NCBI RefSeq assembly: GCF_019733355.1
Contig: NZ_JAIHLQ010000004.1
Coordinates: 124,001 to 188,000, forward strand
Source: Pseudomonas baetica
GTDB taxonomy: Bacteria > Pseudomonadota > Gammaproteobacteria > Pseudomonadales > Pseudomonadaceae
Length of the DNA: 64,000 nucleotides
Direction: 5' to 3'
The notes under the pieces were generated by a model. That model saw only the letters and a list, made by a program, of their open reading frames with translations, was not told the DNA's origin and made no database searches. Position numbers and translations under genes: made by a program. Below, piece after piece: positions 18,980 to 27,341 of the stretch. Each line of letters opens with the position of its first letter. Within the stretch, counting starts at the first letter, position 1.

Positions 18980-19855
18980 ATGTCCGCCATCGATAACCTG
19001 CAAGTCTTCCAGGCGCTTAAGCGCTCGCCGAACTCTCGCCTGGTGCACAGCGCCGAGCTCGGTGACGGCTTGTCTGCGGCCCTGTGGACCAATCACCACG
19101 ACGCTCAGGAATACGAAGCACCGAGCCATCACACCCTGTCGTGCTATATCGCCGGCGGTACGGGCACGTTTCGACGCGGTCAGCCGGGGCACAAGGGTGG
19201 GCCGGACAAGTTGTGCATCCTGCCGGCCGATCACGAATCGGGCTGGGTCATCAACGGCGATATTCGCTTGGCACACTTGTATTTCAGCGCCGAACAATTT
19301 GCCCTTGGTTGCGTCACCTTGCTTGATCGCGAACCGCGACAGATGCAGTTGTGCGAGCAGACCTTTCTTGAAGACCCACAGCAGGCGCAGCGTTTCCGGC
19401 AGTTACTGACGCTGAACTGGGACGAACCCGCCGAACGTTTGCTGACCAGCAGCCTTGCCCATGAATTGATCAGCCACACCTTGCTCAGTCAGGTCGGTGT
19501 TCGTCAGGGCTTGCGCCTCAAGGGCGGGCTGGCGCCGCACCAGCGCCGACAATTGGTGGAGTTCATTGATGCGCAGTTGGCCGAGCCCATCAGCCTTGGG
19601 CAATTGGCCGGGTTGTGTGCCCTGTCGGAGTACCACTTTGCACGGATGTTTCGCGTGAGTTTCGGACTGCCGCCGCATCAGTACGTGTTGGCGCGACGTC
19701 TGAGCCGGGCGCGGGAATGGCTGCGCAGTACGACGTTGCCGTTGGGTGAGATTGCGCTGGCATGCGGGTTTGCCAGCGCCAGTCACTTCGCCAATCGGTT
19801 CAAGCAGGTTTTGGGCGGGACGCCCGGGGAGTATCGGCAGGCGTTTTTGCGTTAG
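18980..19855 (+). CDS. AraC-family regulator, divergent from EamA exporter
   Basis: 291 residues. The C-terminal double helix-turn-helix spans about residues 190-290 (ISLGQLAGLCALSEYHFARM, then LPLGEIALACGFASASHFAN, ending GGTPGEYRQAF). The N-terminal part is a cupin-like sensing domain (HHTLSCYIAGGTGTFRRG, LCILPADHESGW). The arrangement with the divergent exporter suggests that it switches on export in response to the transported compound. That link is inference from position only. Confidence 0.87.
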   Translation: MSAIDNLQVFQALKRSPNSRLVHSAELGDGLSAALWTNHHDAQEYEAPSHHTLSCYIAGGTGTFRRGQPGHKGGPDKLCILPADHESGWVINGDIRLAHLYFSAEQFALGCVTLLDREPRQMQLCEQTFLEDPQQAQRFRQLLTLNWDEPAERLLTSSLAHELISHTLLSQVGVRQGLRLKGGLAPHQRRQLVEFIDAQLAEPISLGQLAGLCALSEYHFARMFRVSFGLPPHQYVLARRLSRAREWLRSTTLPLGEIALACGFASASHFANRFKQVLGGTPGEYRQAFLR

Positions 19856-19886
19856 TGCCGAGTTCTTTATCGACTGTCATGGCCCC

Positions 19887-20076
19887 TTCGCGAGCAAGCC
19901 CGCTCCCACAGTTAGAAAGCATTCCCCTGTGAAATCTGCCTTGCCCTCACATTTGGAAAGCATTCCCCTGTGAAATCTGGCTTGCCCTCACAGTTAGAAG
20001 GCATTCCCCTGTGAAATCTGCCTTGCCCTCACATTTGGAAGGCATTCCCTCCTGTGGGAGCGGGCTTGCTCGCGAA
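19887..20076. repeat. REP-bounded array of 41-bp tandem repeats
   Basis: An inward REP (19887-19910) and its partner (20053-20076) bracket three 41-bp units at 19919-19959, 19960-20000 and 20001-20041, plus a partial fourth. Units share GCATTCCCCTGTGAAATCTG. Their ends alternate between CAGTTAGA and CATTTGGA, hinting at an 82-bp higher-order unit. There are no variable spacers. The array lies between the AraC gene and the end of the TonB receptor gene. Confidence 0.88.
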
Positions 20077-20097
20077 GAACGATGACGCGGTTTCAGG

Positions 20098-22527
20098 TCA
20101 GAACTGCAGGGTGCTCGACAACGATACCTGCCGCGAATCCCCCATCGACACAAAGAACCGGCTCGCCGCCGACGTGTAATACGTGCGATCAAACAGGTTC
20201 TTCACATTGAGTTGGAACTTGACCTTCTGCCCTTCCACTTTGGTGTCGTAAGTCGCGAAAGCATCGGCCACGGTGTAACTCGGCAGGTCGAAATCATTCA
20301 CCGCGTTACCCGCTCGCTCGCCGACATAACGAGCCCCCGCCCCCACGCGCAACTGATCACCACCGATCACACTGCCGAAGTCATACACCGCCGACAATGA
20401 GCCGCTGTTTTTCGCCACGTTCTGCAGGCGTTTGCCCTTGTAGGTCGGGTCCTCGGTCACTTCAGCATCGGTGTAGGCATAGCTGCCGATCAAGCTCCAG
20501 CGGTCGCTGAGTTGGCCGGTCAAATCCATTTCAAGACCCCGCGAACGTACTTCACCGGCAGCGCTGTAAATCGTCGTCGGGCCTTCAGAGTTGGCGACCA
20601 GCACGTTGCGTTTTTTGATATCGAACAGCGCGATGTTGCCGGTGACGCGCCCCGGCATATCCAGCCGTGCGCCCAGCTCCCACGACTTGGCCTCTTCCGG
20701 CGCAATGCTGCCGTCGAGCACGGTGCTGCTGCCGCTCAGCGGGGCGATGGTCGAGTTGGGTTTGAACGATTCGGTGTAGCTGCCGTAGAACGACAGCTCA
20801 TCGGTGTAGCGATACACCAGACCCGCACGCGGCACCCATTTCTGGCCATTGCTGTCGGTATTGGCCTTGAACGGCACGCCTTTGCCGGCGTACTGGTCGT
20901 ACGCCTGAAAACGTGCGCCGGCGACCAGAATCCACTGGTCATCAAGGTGGATAGAGTCCTGCAAAAACACCGAGTCGCTGCGCAGCAGATCGGTCTGCGC
21001 GCTGTCCGCCGCGCTGACCGTGGTGCCTTCGACTTCACGGCCATACACCGGGTTGACGTAGCTGAAGGTGCTCAGGCTTTTCTGGCGGATCAGGTCGGCG
21101 CGGTAGATCTTGCGGTACTCGTCGTCGACGCCGAACACCAGGTCATGCTGCATGCCCCGCACGTTGACCTTGCCTTCAAGGCTGGCCGTGGTGAAACGGT
21201 CGGTGGTGATCGCGTTGCGCGTGCCATCCATGTTGCGGGTCAGCGTGCCTTTGTTGGTGTCGATCGCTGTGACGCGGACTTGGCTGGCGTCGTAGGTTTC
21301 GCGGTTCCAGCTGTAGCCAAAGTGGGCTTTCCAGTCGTCGTTGAGTTCGTGATCGGCTTCGAAGTGATACAAGTCCGAACGCCCTTCCATATCGTTGAAC
21401 GGCTCGTCGAGACGCTCCTTGCGCGAGATGTTCAGCGGGTGGTTGGTGCGTGGATCGATGACCGTGCCACGATCGAACGGCGTGAGAAATTCACGATGCT
21501 CGTAGCCGAAGGACAGCTTGGTCCGTTCGCCGAACCAGGCGAGCGACGGGGCAATCAGGGTTTCGCGGTGGGTGCCGAAGTTGCGCCAGTAATCCTCGTC
21601 TTCGTGATCGATCACCAGACGATACGCCAGGCCGGACTCGCCCAGCGCACCCGTGCTGTCGAAGGTGCCGCCGCTGCCATTCTTGCCTTCGCCGTAGGTC
21701 GAGCCGCGCAGGGTCAGGGCGTTGTACTGAGTCAGCTCAGGCTTCTTGCTGACCATGTTGACCACACCGCCCGGGTCCTGAATCCCGTAGAGCAATGACG
21801 CCGGCCCCTTGAGCACTTCAACCCGGTCCACGGTGGCGTTCATGCCTCGGCCCTGCACCAACGGCATGCCGTCGCGCATGATCGAGCCGTTGCGGTTGTC
21901 ACCGAAACCGCGGGTCATCACTGAGTCCTGAGTGCTGCCCAAGGTGTTGCCCTGGGTGATGCCACTGACGTTGGCCAGCGCATCGTCGAGATTGCGCGGC
22001 GCCTGATCGCGAATGACCTGGGCCGGGATGACGTTGACGGTCTGAGGGATTTCCTGAAGCGACGCCGAAGAACGCATCACCGAACTGGTTTGCGGCGGCT
22101 GGTAGCTCATCGACTCGTCGCGCACCGACGTGATCGTGGTGGCGCCGAGGTTCAACGCACCGGCAGTGGGTTGCGGTTCAAGCACCAGGGTGTGGCTGTC
22201 GGTGCGGCGCCAGTTCAAGCCGGAACCGGTGAGCATTTGCTGCAAGGCTTGCTCGGCACTCATCTGGCCGTTGACCGCCGGAGCGTTCAGGCCGTAGGGC
22301 GCTTCATCGGTGTAAACCACACTCTGCCCGGTGACACGGCTGAAATCGCTCAGGGCTTGCGGCAGCGGTTGGGCGGCCAGGGAGAAACTGAACTGCTTTT
22401 GCGCCTGACTGCTGGCGGTTTCAGCGGCGAGCGCCACGCTCATCGGCAACAACGCCAATGCCGAAAAACTCAACGCCGACGCACCGAACCACTGTTTGAC
22501 CGAACCCGACTTTGCCCTGGACTTCAT
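20098..22527 (-). CDS. TonB-dependent siderophore receptor with signalling (STN) domain
   Basis: 809 residues. Signal peptide (to about residue 35), then the STN domain (about 45-120: FSLAAQPLPQALSDFSRVTG, QMLTGSGLNWRRTDSHTLVL). The plug follows (SASLQEIPQTVNVIPAQVIRD, VDRVEVLKGPASLLYGIQDP) and then a 22-strand barrel ending in aromatic Phe (SSTLQF). It imports a ferric siderophore across the outer membrane. The STN domain signals occupancy to the anti-sigma factor encoded next to it. The overall text is of the FiuA/FoxA/FhuE ferric-hydroxamate kind, but the ligand is not certain. A REP pair separates it from fecR. Confidence 0.92.
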   Translation of the reverse strand: MKSRAKSGSVKQWFGASALSFSALALLPMSVALAAETASSQAQKQFSFSLAAQPLPQALSDFSRVTGQSVVYTDEAPYGLNAPAVNGQMSAEQALQQMLTGSGLNWRRTDSHTLVLEPQPTAGALNLGATTITSVRDESMSYQPPQTSSVMRSSASLQEIPQTVNVIPAQVIRDQAPRNLDDALANVSGITQGNTLGSTQDSVMTRGFGDNRNGSIMRDGMPLVQGRGMNATVDRVEVLKGPASLLYGIQDPGGVVNMVSKKPELTQYNALTLRGSTYGEGKNGSGGTFDSTGALGESGLAYRLVIDHEDEDYWRNFGTHRETLIAPSLAWFGERTKLSFGYEHREFLTPFDRGTVIDPRTNHPLNISRKERLDEPFNDMEGRSDLYHFEADHELNDDWKAHFGYSWNRETYDASQVRVTAIDTNKGTLTRNMDGTRNAITTDRFTTASLEGKVNVRGMQHDLVFGVDDEYRKIYRADLIRQKSLSTFSYVNPVYGREVEGTTVSAADSAQTDLLRSDSVFLQDSIHLDDQWILVAGARFQAYDQYAGKGVPFKANTDSNGQKWVPRAGLVYRYTDELSFYGSYTESFKPNSTIAPLSGSSTVLDGSIAPEEAKSWELGARLDMPGRVTGNIALFDIKKRNVLVANSEGPTTIYSAAGEVRSRGLEMDLTGQLSDRWSLIGSYAYTDAEVTEDPTYKGKRLQNVAKNSGSLSAVYDFGSVIGGDQLRVGAGARYVGERAGNAVNDFDLPSYTVADAFATYDTKVEGQKVKFQLNVKNLFDRTYYTSAASRFFVSMGDSRQVSLSSTLQF

Positions 22528-22660
22528 TGCTCAATGACCTGTGTAGAACCGCAACGGATGCGAATGACTCGCAGTTTCAGTCACTACACGAATGGGGCTC
22601 GGGTTTACCTCACCACAATTTTGAAAATATTTTTGGACGATGTGTTGTATGTGCCGACGC

Positions 22661-22732
22661 CCTCGGGAGCAAGCCCCTCCCACAAGGGCACCACATTTCA
22701 AATTGTGGGAAGGGGGCTTGCTCCCGAAGAGG
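22661..22732. repeat. REP inverted pair between fecR-like and receptor genes
   Basis: Copies at 22661-22685 and 22703-22732 are a CTCGGGAGCAAGCCCCTCCCACA variant and its partner. They occupy half of the 214-base gap before the receptor gene. The other half (22528-22660) should hold the sigma-dependent receptor promoter. I see no clear Fur box there. Confidence 0.85.
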
Positions 22733-22741
22733 CCAGTGACC

Positions 22742-23731
22742 TCAACGCAGAATGATCAGCTGCCCGAGCACCTGATGCTGCTCAAACCCCAACACCCCTT
22801 GCAGCGAACTCAGCACAGCCTGCGGATCCCGGCTCGGAAAACTGCCACTGACCTTGCGCGCCGCCAGCTCATCGTTGAGCAACACAATTCGTCCGGGGTA
22901 ATAGCGACGCAGATCCGCCACCACATCGCCCAGCGTCGACTTGTAATAAGTCAGCCAGCCCTGACGCCAGGCAAGCTGCGCCTCGCTATCCACGGCGTGG
23001 CGTTTTTGCGCAGCACCTTCACCGTAAGCCACTTGCTGGCCGGCCGTAAGAATCTGCTGCTCGCCATCGCGATCTGCCGTCACCCCGACCCGCCCGGACA
23101 ACACCGTGACCTGCGCGCCATGGGGTTGCAGACGCACTTCAAATTGCGTGCCGAGCACCCGCGCCTCGCCCTTCTGGGCCTCGACCACGAACGGCTCGCC
23201 AGTGTGCATGACGCTGAAAAAACCGGCGCCGCGACGCAATTGCACATGACGCTCGCCATGGCTGAAGTCCACCGCGATGGCGCTGTCGGCATCAAGGGTC
23301 ACTTGCGATTGATCGGCCAGGGTCACGGTGCGAATCTCACCGGGCGCCGACACATAGTCAGCGCCCAGATCATCGATCCAGCGCTGCGGCTGCCACCCCG
23401 TACCGAGGCTCACCATCAACAGCAGGCACGCGGCCATCGCCAAAGCCCCGCCCCCACGCAAAAGCAGCGAACGGCGCGGGCGATCCATCGCATTGAGGTA
23501 GCCCTGTAGCGCCAACGCCTGCTCATCGGCCAATGTTCGCGCGGGCCCTTCGCTCAATTCCCAGACAATCTGTGCCTGCGCATAGGCCTCGGCGTGGGCG
23601 GGATCAGCGCGCAGCCATTGGCTGAAAGTGAGTTGATCGCCAGCGCTAGGCCGATCATGCAACAGGCTCAGCCAGGCAAACGCGGCCTGTTCCTGCGCAA
23701 GGGTCGGGATGACGGGGTCTGAAAGGTTCAC
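22742..23731 (-). CDS. FecR-type anti-sigma factor / sigma regulator
   Basis: 329 residues with a GTG start overlapping the sigma-factor stop by 4 bases (GTGA), so the two are coupled. N-terminal cytoplasmic part (EQAAFAWLSLLHDRP, FSQWLRADPAHAEAYAQAQ), one membrane helix near 93-110, then the periplasmic FecR domain (LADQSQVTLDADSAIAVDF; GTQFEVRLQPHGAQVTVLSG). The last part (LTYYKSTLGDVVADLRRYYP) is the STN-like region that contacts the receptor. It relays receptor occupancy to the ECF sigma factor. Confidence 0.92.
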   Translation of the reverse strand: MNLSDPVIPTLAQEQAAFAWLSLLHDRPSAGDQLTFSQWLRADPAHAEAYAQAQIVWELSEGPARTLADEQALALQGYLNAMDRPRRSLLLRGGGALAMAACLLLMVSLGTGWQPQRWIDDLGADYVSAPGEIRTVTLADQSQVTLDADSAIAVDFSHGERHVQLRRGAGFFSVMHTGEPFVVEAQKGEARVLGTQFEVRLQPHGAQVTVLSGRVGVTADRDGEQQILTAGQQVAYGEGAAQKRHAVDSEAQLAWRQGWLTYYKSTLGDVVADLRRYYPGRIVLLNDELAARKVSGSFPSRDPQAVLSSLQGVLGFEQHQVLGQLIILR

Positions 23732-24318
23732 GGTGCTTTCCCTGGCAGGCGTGGCGCGGGTTCGCGCAGGCTGGCCTTGCAGGCCTCGAGGGCGCGCATC
23801 ATATGTTTTTCTACGGCACTTTGGGACAGGCCCATGGCCTTGGCGATTTGCGCGTACTTGCGCCCGTGAATGCGATTGAGCAAAAAGATTTGCCGGGTGC
23901 GCTCGGGCAAAGCGCGCAACGCCGCTTCGACATGACGCAGATCATTGCCCGCTTCTAGCGCGGCTTGCGGTTCGCTGCCCCGGCTGTCCGGCTCTTCAGG
24001 TTGCCAGCCCTCGTTGACGCGCACCCGCGTGCCTTCACTGCGCAGATGGTCAATGGCAATGTTGCCGGCGCAGCGCAACAGGTAGGTGCTGAGTTCTTCC
24101 ACCTGCACCAGCGGACGCCGCCAGAAACGCAGAAACAGATCCTGAACCAGGTCGGCTGCCGTCGCCCGGCAACCGACACGGCGAGTGACCAGCGCTTCCA
24201 TTTGCGAGCGCTGGGACAGGAACACTTGAAGAAAATGTGCACGCGCCCCACGCGGCTCGTCGTCGCGAGATTCCGGGGGCAGACCGATCAACACGTCAGC
24301 CCTGCGCCCATGCGGCAA
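23728..24318 (-). CDS. ECF sigma factor (FecI/FpvI type)
   Basis: 196 residues as given. Region 2 reads DLVQDLFLRFWRR with LLRCAGNIAIDHLR; region 4 reads RTRQIFLLNRIHGRKYAQIA then GLSQSAVEKHM. A GTG start at 24294 (188 residues) is an alternative that would nearly remove the overlap with the DUF3325 gene upstream. It directs RNA polymerase to the receptor gene when the siderophore is bound. Expression should depend on the Fur-controlled promoter far upstream, since the whole set from 26510 to 23728 is overlapping. Confidence 0.9.
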   Translation of the reverse strand: MPHGRRADVLIGLPPESRDDEPRGARAHFLQVFLSQRSQMEALVTRRVGCRATAADLVQDLFLRFWRRPLVQVEELSTYLLRCAGNIAIDHLRSEGTRVRVNEGWQPEEPDSRGSEPQAALEAGNDLRHVEAALRALPERTRQIFLLNRIHGRKYAQIAKAMGLSQSAVEKHMMRALEACKASLREPAPRLPGKAP

Positions 24319-24622
24319 CCGGACTGGCCAACAGGCTCATCCCGGCCAGCGCCATTGCGAGTCGCGGTCGATACGGCAGCAACAGCACCAGCGTCAACGC
24401 ACTGATCATCAACACCGCGACCCAGTCGACCAGACCGAAACTCCAGCCGTTGGCCGTCACCGCCGCCCATAGCGATACACACAACAGCAACCCTCCCGCC
24501 AGCATCAGGCCACGACGGCGTCGGGCAGAGGGTTTGTGGCCGAGCAGTTCATCGTGATGTCGAGGCATCGACAGGCAAAGCGCCGTGAACCCGGCGTAAC
24601 ACAGCAACAGCGCCAGCAGCAT
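24296..24622 (-). CDS. DUF3325 small inner-membrane protein
   Basis: 108 residues with four hydrophobic segments. The conserved LCLSMPRHHDELLG near the first helix is typical of DUF3325. It shares one base with the stop of the PepSY gene (TGATG) and overlaps the sigma gene start, so it is translated as part of the same operon. DUF3325/DUF3649/PepSY sets accompany siderophore receptors in many proteobacteria. The detailed role is unknown. Confidence 0.82.
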   Translation of the reverse strand: MLLALLLCYAGFTALCLSMPRHHDELLGHKPSARRRRGLMLAGGLLLCVSLWAAVTANGWSFGLVDWVAVLMISALTLVLLLPYRPRLAMALAGMSLLASPVAAWAQG

Positions 24623-26208
24623 CAGTTCGCCCCTTGTTCAAGCGTGATAGGTCGAGACGTTTCGCGGCGTGTTTTTTTAACGCTGGCGGTGTTGCCGGCG
24701 CGCTGCATTTTCCATGCAGCCCAAGCCAGGAAGAAACCGGCGGCGAGACACGTCAGATCAAACCCGGCCATTGCCCAATCGCCCTGCCTCAGCGTTACGC
24801 CGAGATTCCACGGCGTGGTCAGCGCATTGATCAGCGGCACCGCCATAAACAGTGCAGCACCGAGCACGAGCTGATCGATCCATGCCTTGCGCCCGACACG
24901 CAATAACGCATGCGCCACGCTCAACCCCCAAGCGATGAAAAACGCATTCACTTCCCAATCTGCCCGCCCGGTCAGAGCCACTGGCAACAGCCGATTGGCC
25001 AGAAAGTACACCGCAACCGCCGTCAGCAACCCGGCCATGCTGGCAACGTTCAGCACTTCAACCAGCCGCAACTCGAACGGCATTACACCGCTTTTGGCGT
25101 GTTTGAGCTGGCGCTTGCCGAGCCAGATCACCAGCCCAGTGCCGATCATCGCCGTGCCGGCCAAACCACAAATGAAATACAGCCAGCGCAGCACCGGCCC
25201 GGCAAAATGGCCCATGTGCAAACCATAGAAAGTGCCGCTCACCTCCATCGCCATGGGTTGCGCCGGTGTGCGCCCGAGCATTTTTCCGGTAACGCCATTG
25301 AAGGTCACTGCGCTGCCGAAATCGTGCACCACTCGGTCACCGGCGCGCGAGAGCACCACAGAGGCATTCTCATCCCCTGGGTTACTCACCGTTAGCCGCG
25401 TGGTGCGGCCACCGGACCATTGCGCACTGGCCTTGGCCAACAAGGGTGCCAGCGGTGCCAGTGCAGCAGGGACATTGGCCCGTTCCGGCGCCTTCGAGGC
25501 GGGAAACACCTCATCGTAAAACGACCGCACGTCGCCGCCGTAAGAAGCCAGAATGCTCGCCGGCATGACCATCGACATGAAAATCACCAGGCTGCTGTAG
25601 GTGATCATCAAGTGAAACGGCAACACCAGCACGCCCACGGCGTTATGTCCGTCGAGCCAGGAACGCTGGCCCTTGCGCGGGCGAAACGTGAAGAAGTCCT
25701 TGAAAATTTTCTTGTGGGTGATGATCCCGGTGATCAACGCGACGAACATCACCATCGCGGCGATCGTCGCCAGCCAGCGGCCCCACGGGTATGGCATTTG
25801 TAGCTGGAAGTGGAAACGGTAGAAGAACTCGCCGCCCATGCTTTGGCGGCCCAGCACTTCGGTGCCGGTTTGCGCGTCGAGGGTTTTGGATTCGAAGCGG
25901 CCGCGCTCGCCAGGCTTCGCAGGTGCCTGCTGCCAGCGCACGGTCAAGCCGGGATCGCGAGCATCGGGCAAGTCGATCAGCCAACGTGAGGCACCCGCAG
26001 CGTGTTGTTGCAGATAATCCTGGGCCAGGCTCAGGCTTGCCTCGGCATTGATTGGCCGCGCGGGGATTTCCGGCTGCATCCAGTGACTGATTTCATCCTT
26101 GAAATAAGCCAGGGTTCCCGTCAGAAAAATCGCGAACAACAGCCAGCCGAACAGCAGTCCGGCCCACGTGTGCAGCCAGGCCATGGCCTGACGAAAACCC
26201 TCTTTCAT
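24622..26208 (-). CDS. PepSY-associated TM protein, putative siderophore-iron reductase
   Basis: 528 residues from ATG 26208 (MKEGFRQAMAWLHTWAGLLFGWL), chosen because it overlaps the DUF3649 stop by 4 bases (ATGA). Four conserved membrane helices with paired His residues (LHTWAG at the start, HNAVGVLVLPFHLMITYS, FYGLHMGHFAG) fit the haem-binding PepSY family such as FoxB/FegB. Those proteins reduce or strip iron from ferric siderophores at the inner membrane. The soluble loops (periplasmic) contain PepSY-like segments. It belongs with the receptor and sigma genes. Confidence 0.87.
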   Translation of the reverse strand: MKEGFRQAMAWLHTWAGLLFGWLLFAIFLTGTLAYFKDEISHWMQPEIPARPINAEASLSLAQDYLQQHAAGASRWLIDLPDARDPGLTVRWQQAPAKPGERGRFESKTLDAQTGTEVLGRQSMGGEFFYRFHFQLQMPYPWGRWLATIAAMVMFVALITGIITHKKIFKDFFTFRPRKGQRSWLDGHNAVGVLVLPFHLMITYSSLVIFMSMVMPASILASYGGDVRSFYDEVFPASKAPERANVPAALAPLAPLLAKASAQWSGGRTTRLTVSNPGDENASVVLSRAGDRVVHDFGSAVTFNGVTGKMLGRTPAQPMAMEVSGTFYGLHMGHFAGPVLRWLYFICGLAGTAMIGTGLVIWLGKRQLKHAKSGVMPFELRLVEVLNVASMAGLLTAVAVYFLANRLLPVALTGRADWEVNAFFIAWGLSVAHALLRVGRKAWIDQLVLGAALFMAVPLINALTTPWNLGVTLRQGDWAMAGFDLTCLAAGFFLAWAAWKMQRAGNTASVKKTRRETSRPITLEQGAN

Positions 26209-26510
26209 GCAAAACCCAACCCGCGTGCCGCGCCGGAAATGGTCGCCAGAATCACGCTCGGCACCAGCAAGCCAACCCATGCCGACCACGCCGTGCGACA
26301 GGCAAAGCACCAGAGCACAGCGACCAGATAGACCAGAAACGAGAGGGTCATGCCGGTGACCACGGCTTCAGCACGGCTCAGTGGCAGCCACATCGTCAAG
26401 GTCACGCTGGCCAGCGCCGCAACCAGATAGCCACCGAACACCGCGGCCAACACCCGTGAGGTAACGGCCAGACGATAGGACATGGGGAGAGTGGCAAGTT
26501 TGCCTTTCAT
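26205..26510 (-). CDS. DUF3649 small inner-membrane protein
   Basis: 101 residues starting MKGKLATLPMSYRLAVTSRV; an in-frame ATG 19 codons upstream is less likely. Three hydrophobic helices (about 19-40, 50-68, 75-95). The family always sits beside PepSY iron-reductase-like genes. It is the first gene of the operon, with a Fur box 64 bases upstream of the start. Confidence 0.85.
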   Translation of the reverse strand: MKGKLATLPMSYRLAVTSRVLAAVFGGYLVAALASVTLTMWLPLSRAEAVVTGMTLSFLVYLVAVLWCFACRTAWSAWVGLLVPSVILATISGAARGLGFA

Positions 26511-26573
26511 GTTTCGACCCTGAAACGGAAAACGCTCGGCCGACAAGCCGAACCAACAGGCGAGCAATACTAA

Positions 26574-26588
26574 TGATAAATATTCTCA
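26574..26588 (-). promoter_or_regulatory. Fur box upstream of the siderophore uptake operon
   Basis: TGATAAATATTCTCA matches the 7-1-7 Fur consensus TGATAATNATTATCA at 12 of 14 fixed positions. It lies in the promoter region of the DUF3649-PepSY-DUF3325-sigma-FecR genes, so iron-replete Fur would repress all five. Confidence 0.75.
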
Positions 26589-26679
26589 TACGCAAAAGCA
26601 TCTGATTGCCGGCGCAGGGTTTTACCCGTTCAATTGGCAAGCCGGGCCGTGGCTTGCCTTGGCAAAATGCGCTGAAAAC

Positions 26680-26709
26680 AAAACGGGCCTGCTTTCGCAG
26701 GCCCGTTTT
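26680..26709 (-). terminator. Terminator after the HPF-like gene
   Basis: A perfect 13-bp stem: AAAACGGGCCTGC (26680-26692), loop TTTC, GCAGGCCCGTTTT (26697-26709). On the minus strand it follows the ribosome-associated protein gene and ends in a T-run. Confidence 0.88.
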
Positions 26710-26736
26710 CTGGGGATGGCTTAAAAAATCAGCGTA

Positions 26737-27141
26737 TCAACTGTTGATCGCTGCCTGTTCATTCTCAAGAAATTCTTCCTCCAGCAGTGCGTCATTCGCC
26801 TTGCTAAATGGCACCACAGCAGCGCGTGGTTTGCCCCGCAGTTTGCCGAAAAGGTGATCCAGCGCATGCTCCAGTTTTTCGGCTGCACCATCGATCGCTT
26901 GTTCCAGCGTATCGGCTTTATGGGTGACGGAAATCGGTTGATGGCCTTTTGGCCGCGCCTCCAGTTGGCAGCGCATGTCATGGGGACCAGGTTTGTCACC
27001 GTTCTCGTCGCTCAGATGGACTTCGACACGGGTCAGGTCTTCTTCATAACGGTCGAGCGTGCTCTCAATGGTTGTACGTACCCACTCCTCCAGTCGTTTA
27101 CTGCTTTGAATATGGTTATCGCTGTTGACTTGGATTTGCAT
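26737..27141 (-). CDS. HPF/RaiA-family ribosome-associated protein
   Basis: 134 residues. The start MQIQVNSDNHIQSSKRLEEWV and the pattern TRVEVHLSDENGDKPGPHDMRC, then SVTHKADTLEQAIDGAAEKLEHAL, are those of the ribosome hibernation / sigma-54 modulation family (beta-alpha-beta fold). It would bind the 30S decoding site in stationary phase. It is longer than short HPF (about 95-102) by an acidic tail (LLEEEFLENEQAAINS). It is monocistronic with its own terminator. Confidence 0.82.
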   Translation of the reverse strand: MQIQVNSDNHIQSSKRLEEWVRTTIESTLDRYEEDLTRVEVHLSDENGDKPGPHDMRCQLEARPKGHQPISVTHKADTLEQAIDGAAEKLEHALDHLFGKLRGKPRAAVVPFSKANDALLEEEFLENEQAAINS

Positions 27142-27341
27142 AGTTCATCCCTTATTTCAGCTAGCTCGCAAGAGGCCTTGATCAGGATTTCGTGACCCCT
27201 TGATTACAACAATCGGCCCGACTGACGAACATTTCAACCCCTGAAAAAAGAAAAATATTCATTCGCAAAAAAAGCCGGACAACCGAGTAAGTCACTGGTA
27301 ATGTCGGGAGTTGGGTCGACTTGTCATCCTGCAAGATTTAC

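Noticed and set aside
19919..20050. Possible CRISPR array
   Set aside because: Units abut one another with no variable spacers and are bounded by REPs.
20512..21798. 428-codon open frame on the plus strand
   Set aside because: Antisense to the TonB receptor; Val/Gly-rich text typical of a shadow.
22528..22660. Fur box for the TonB receptor gene
   Set aside because: No sequence close to the consensus; control is more likely through the ECF sigma factor.
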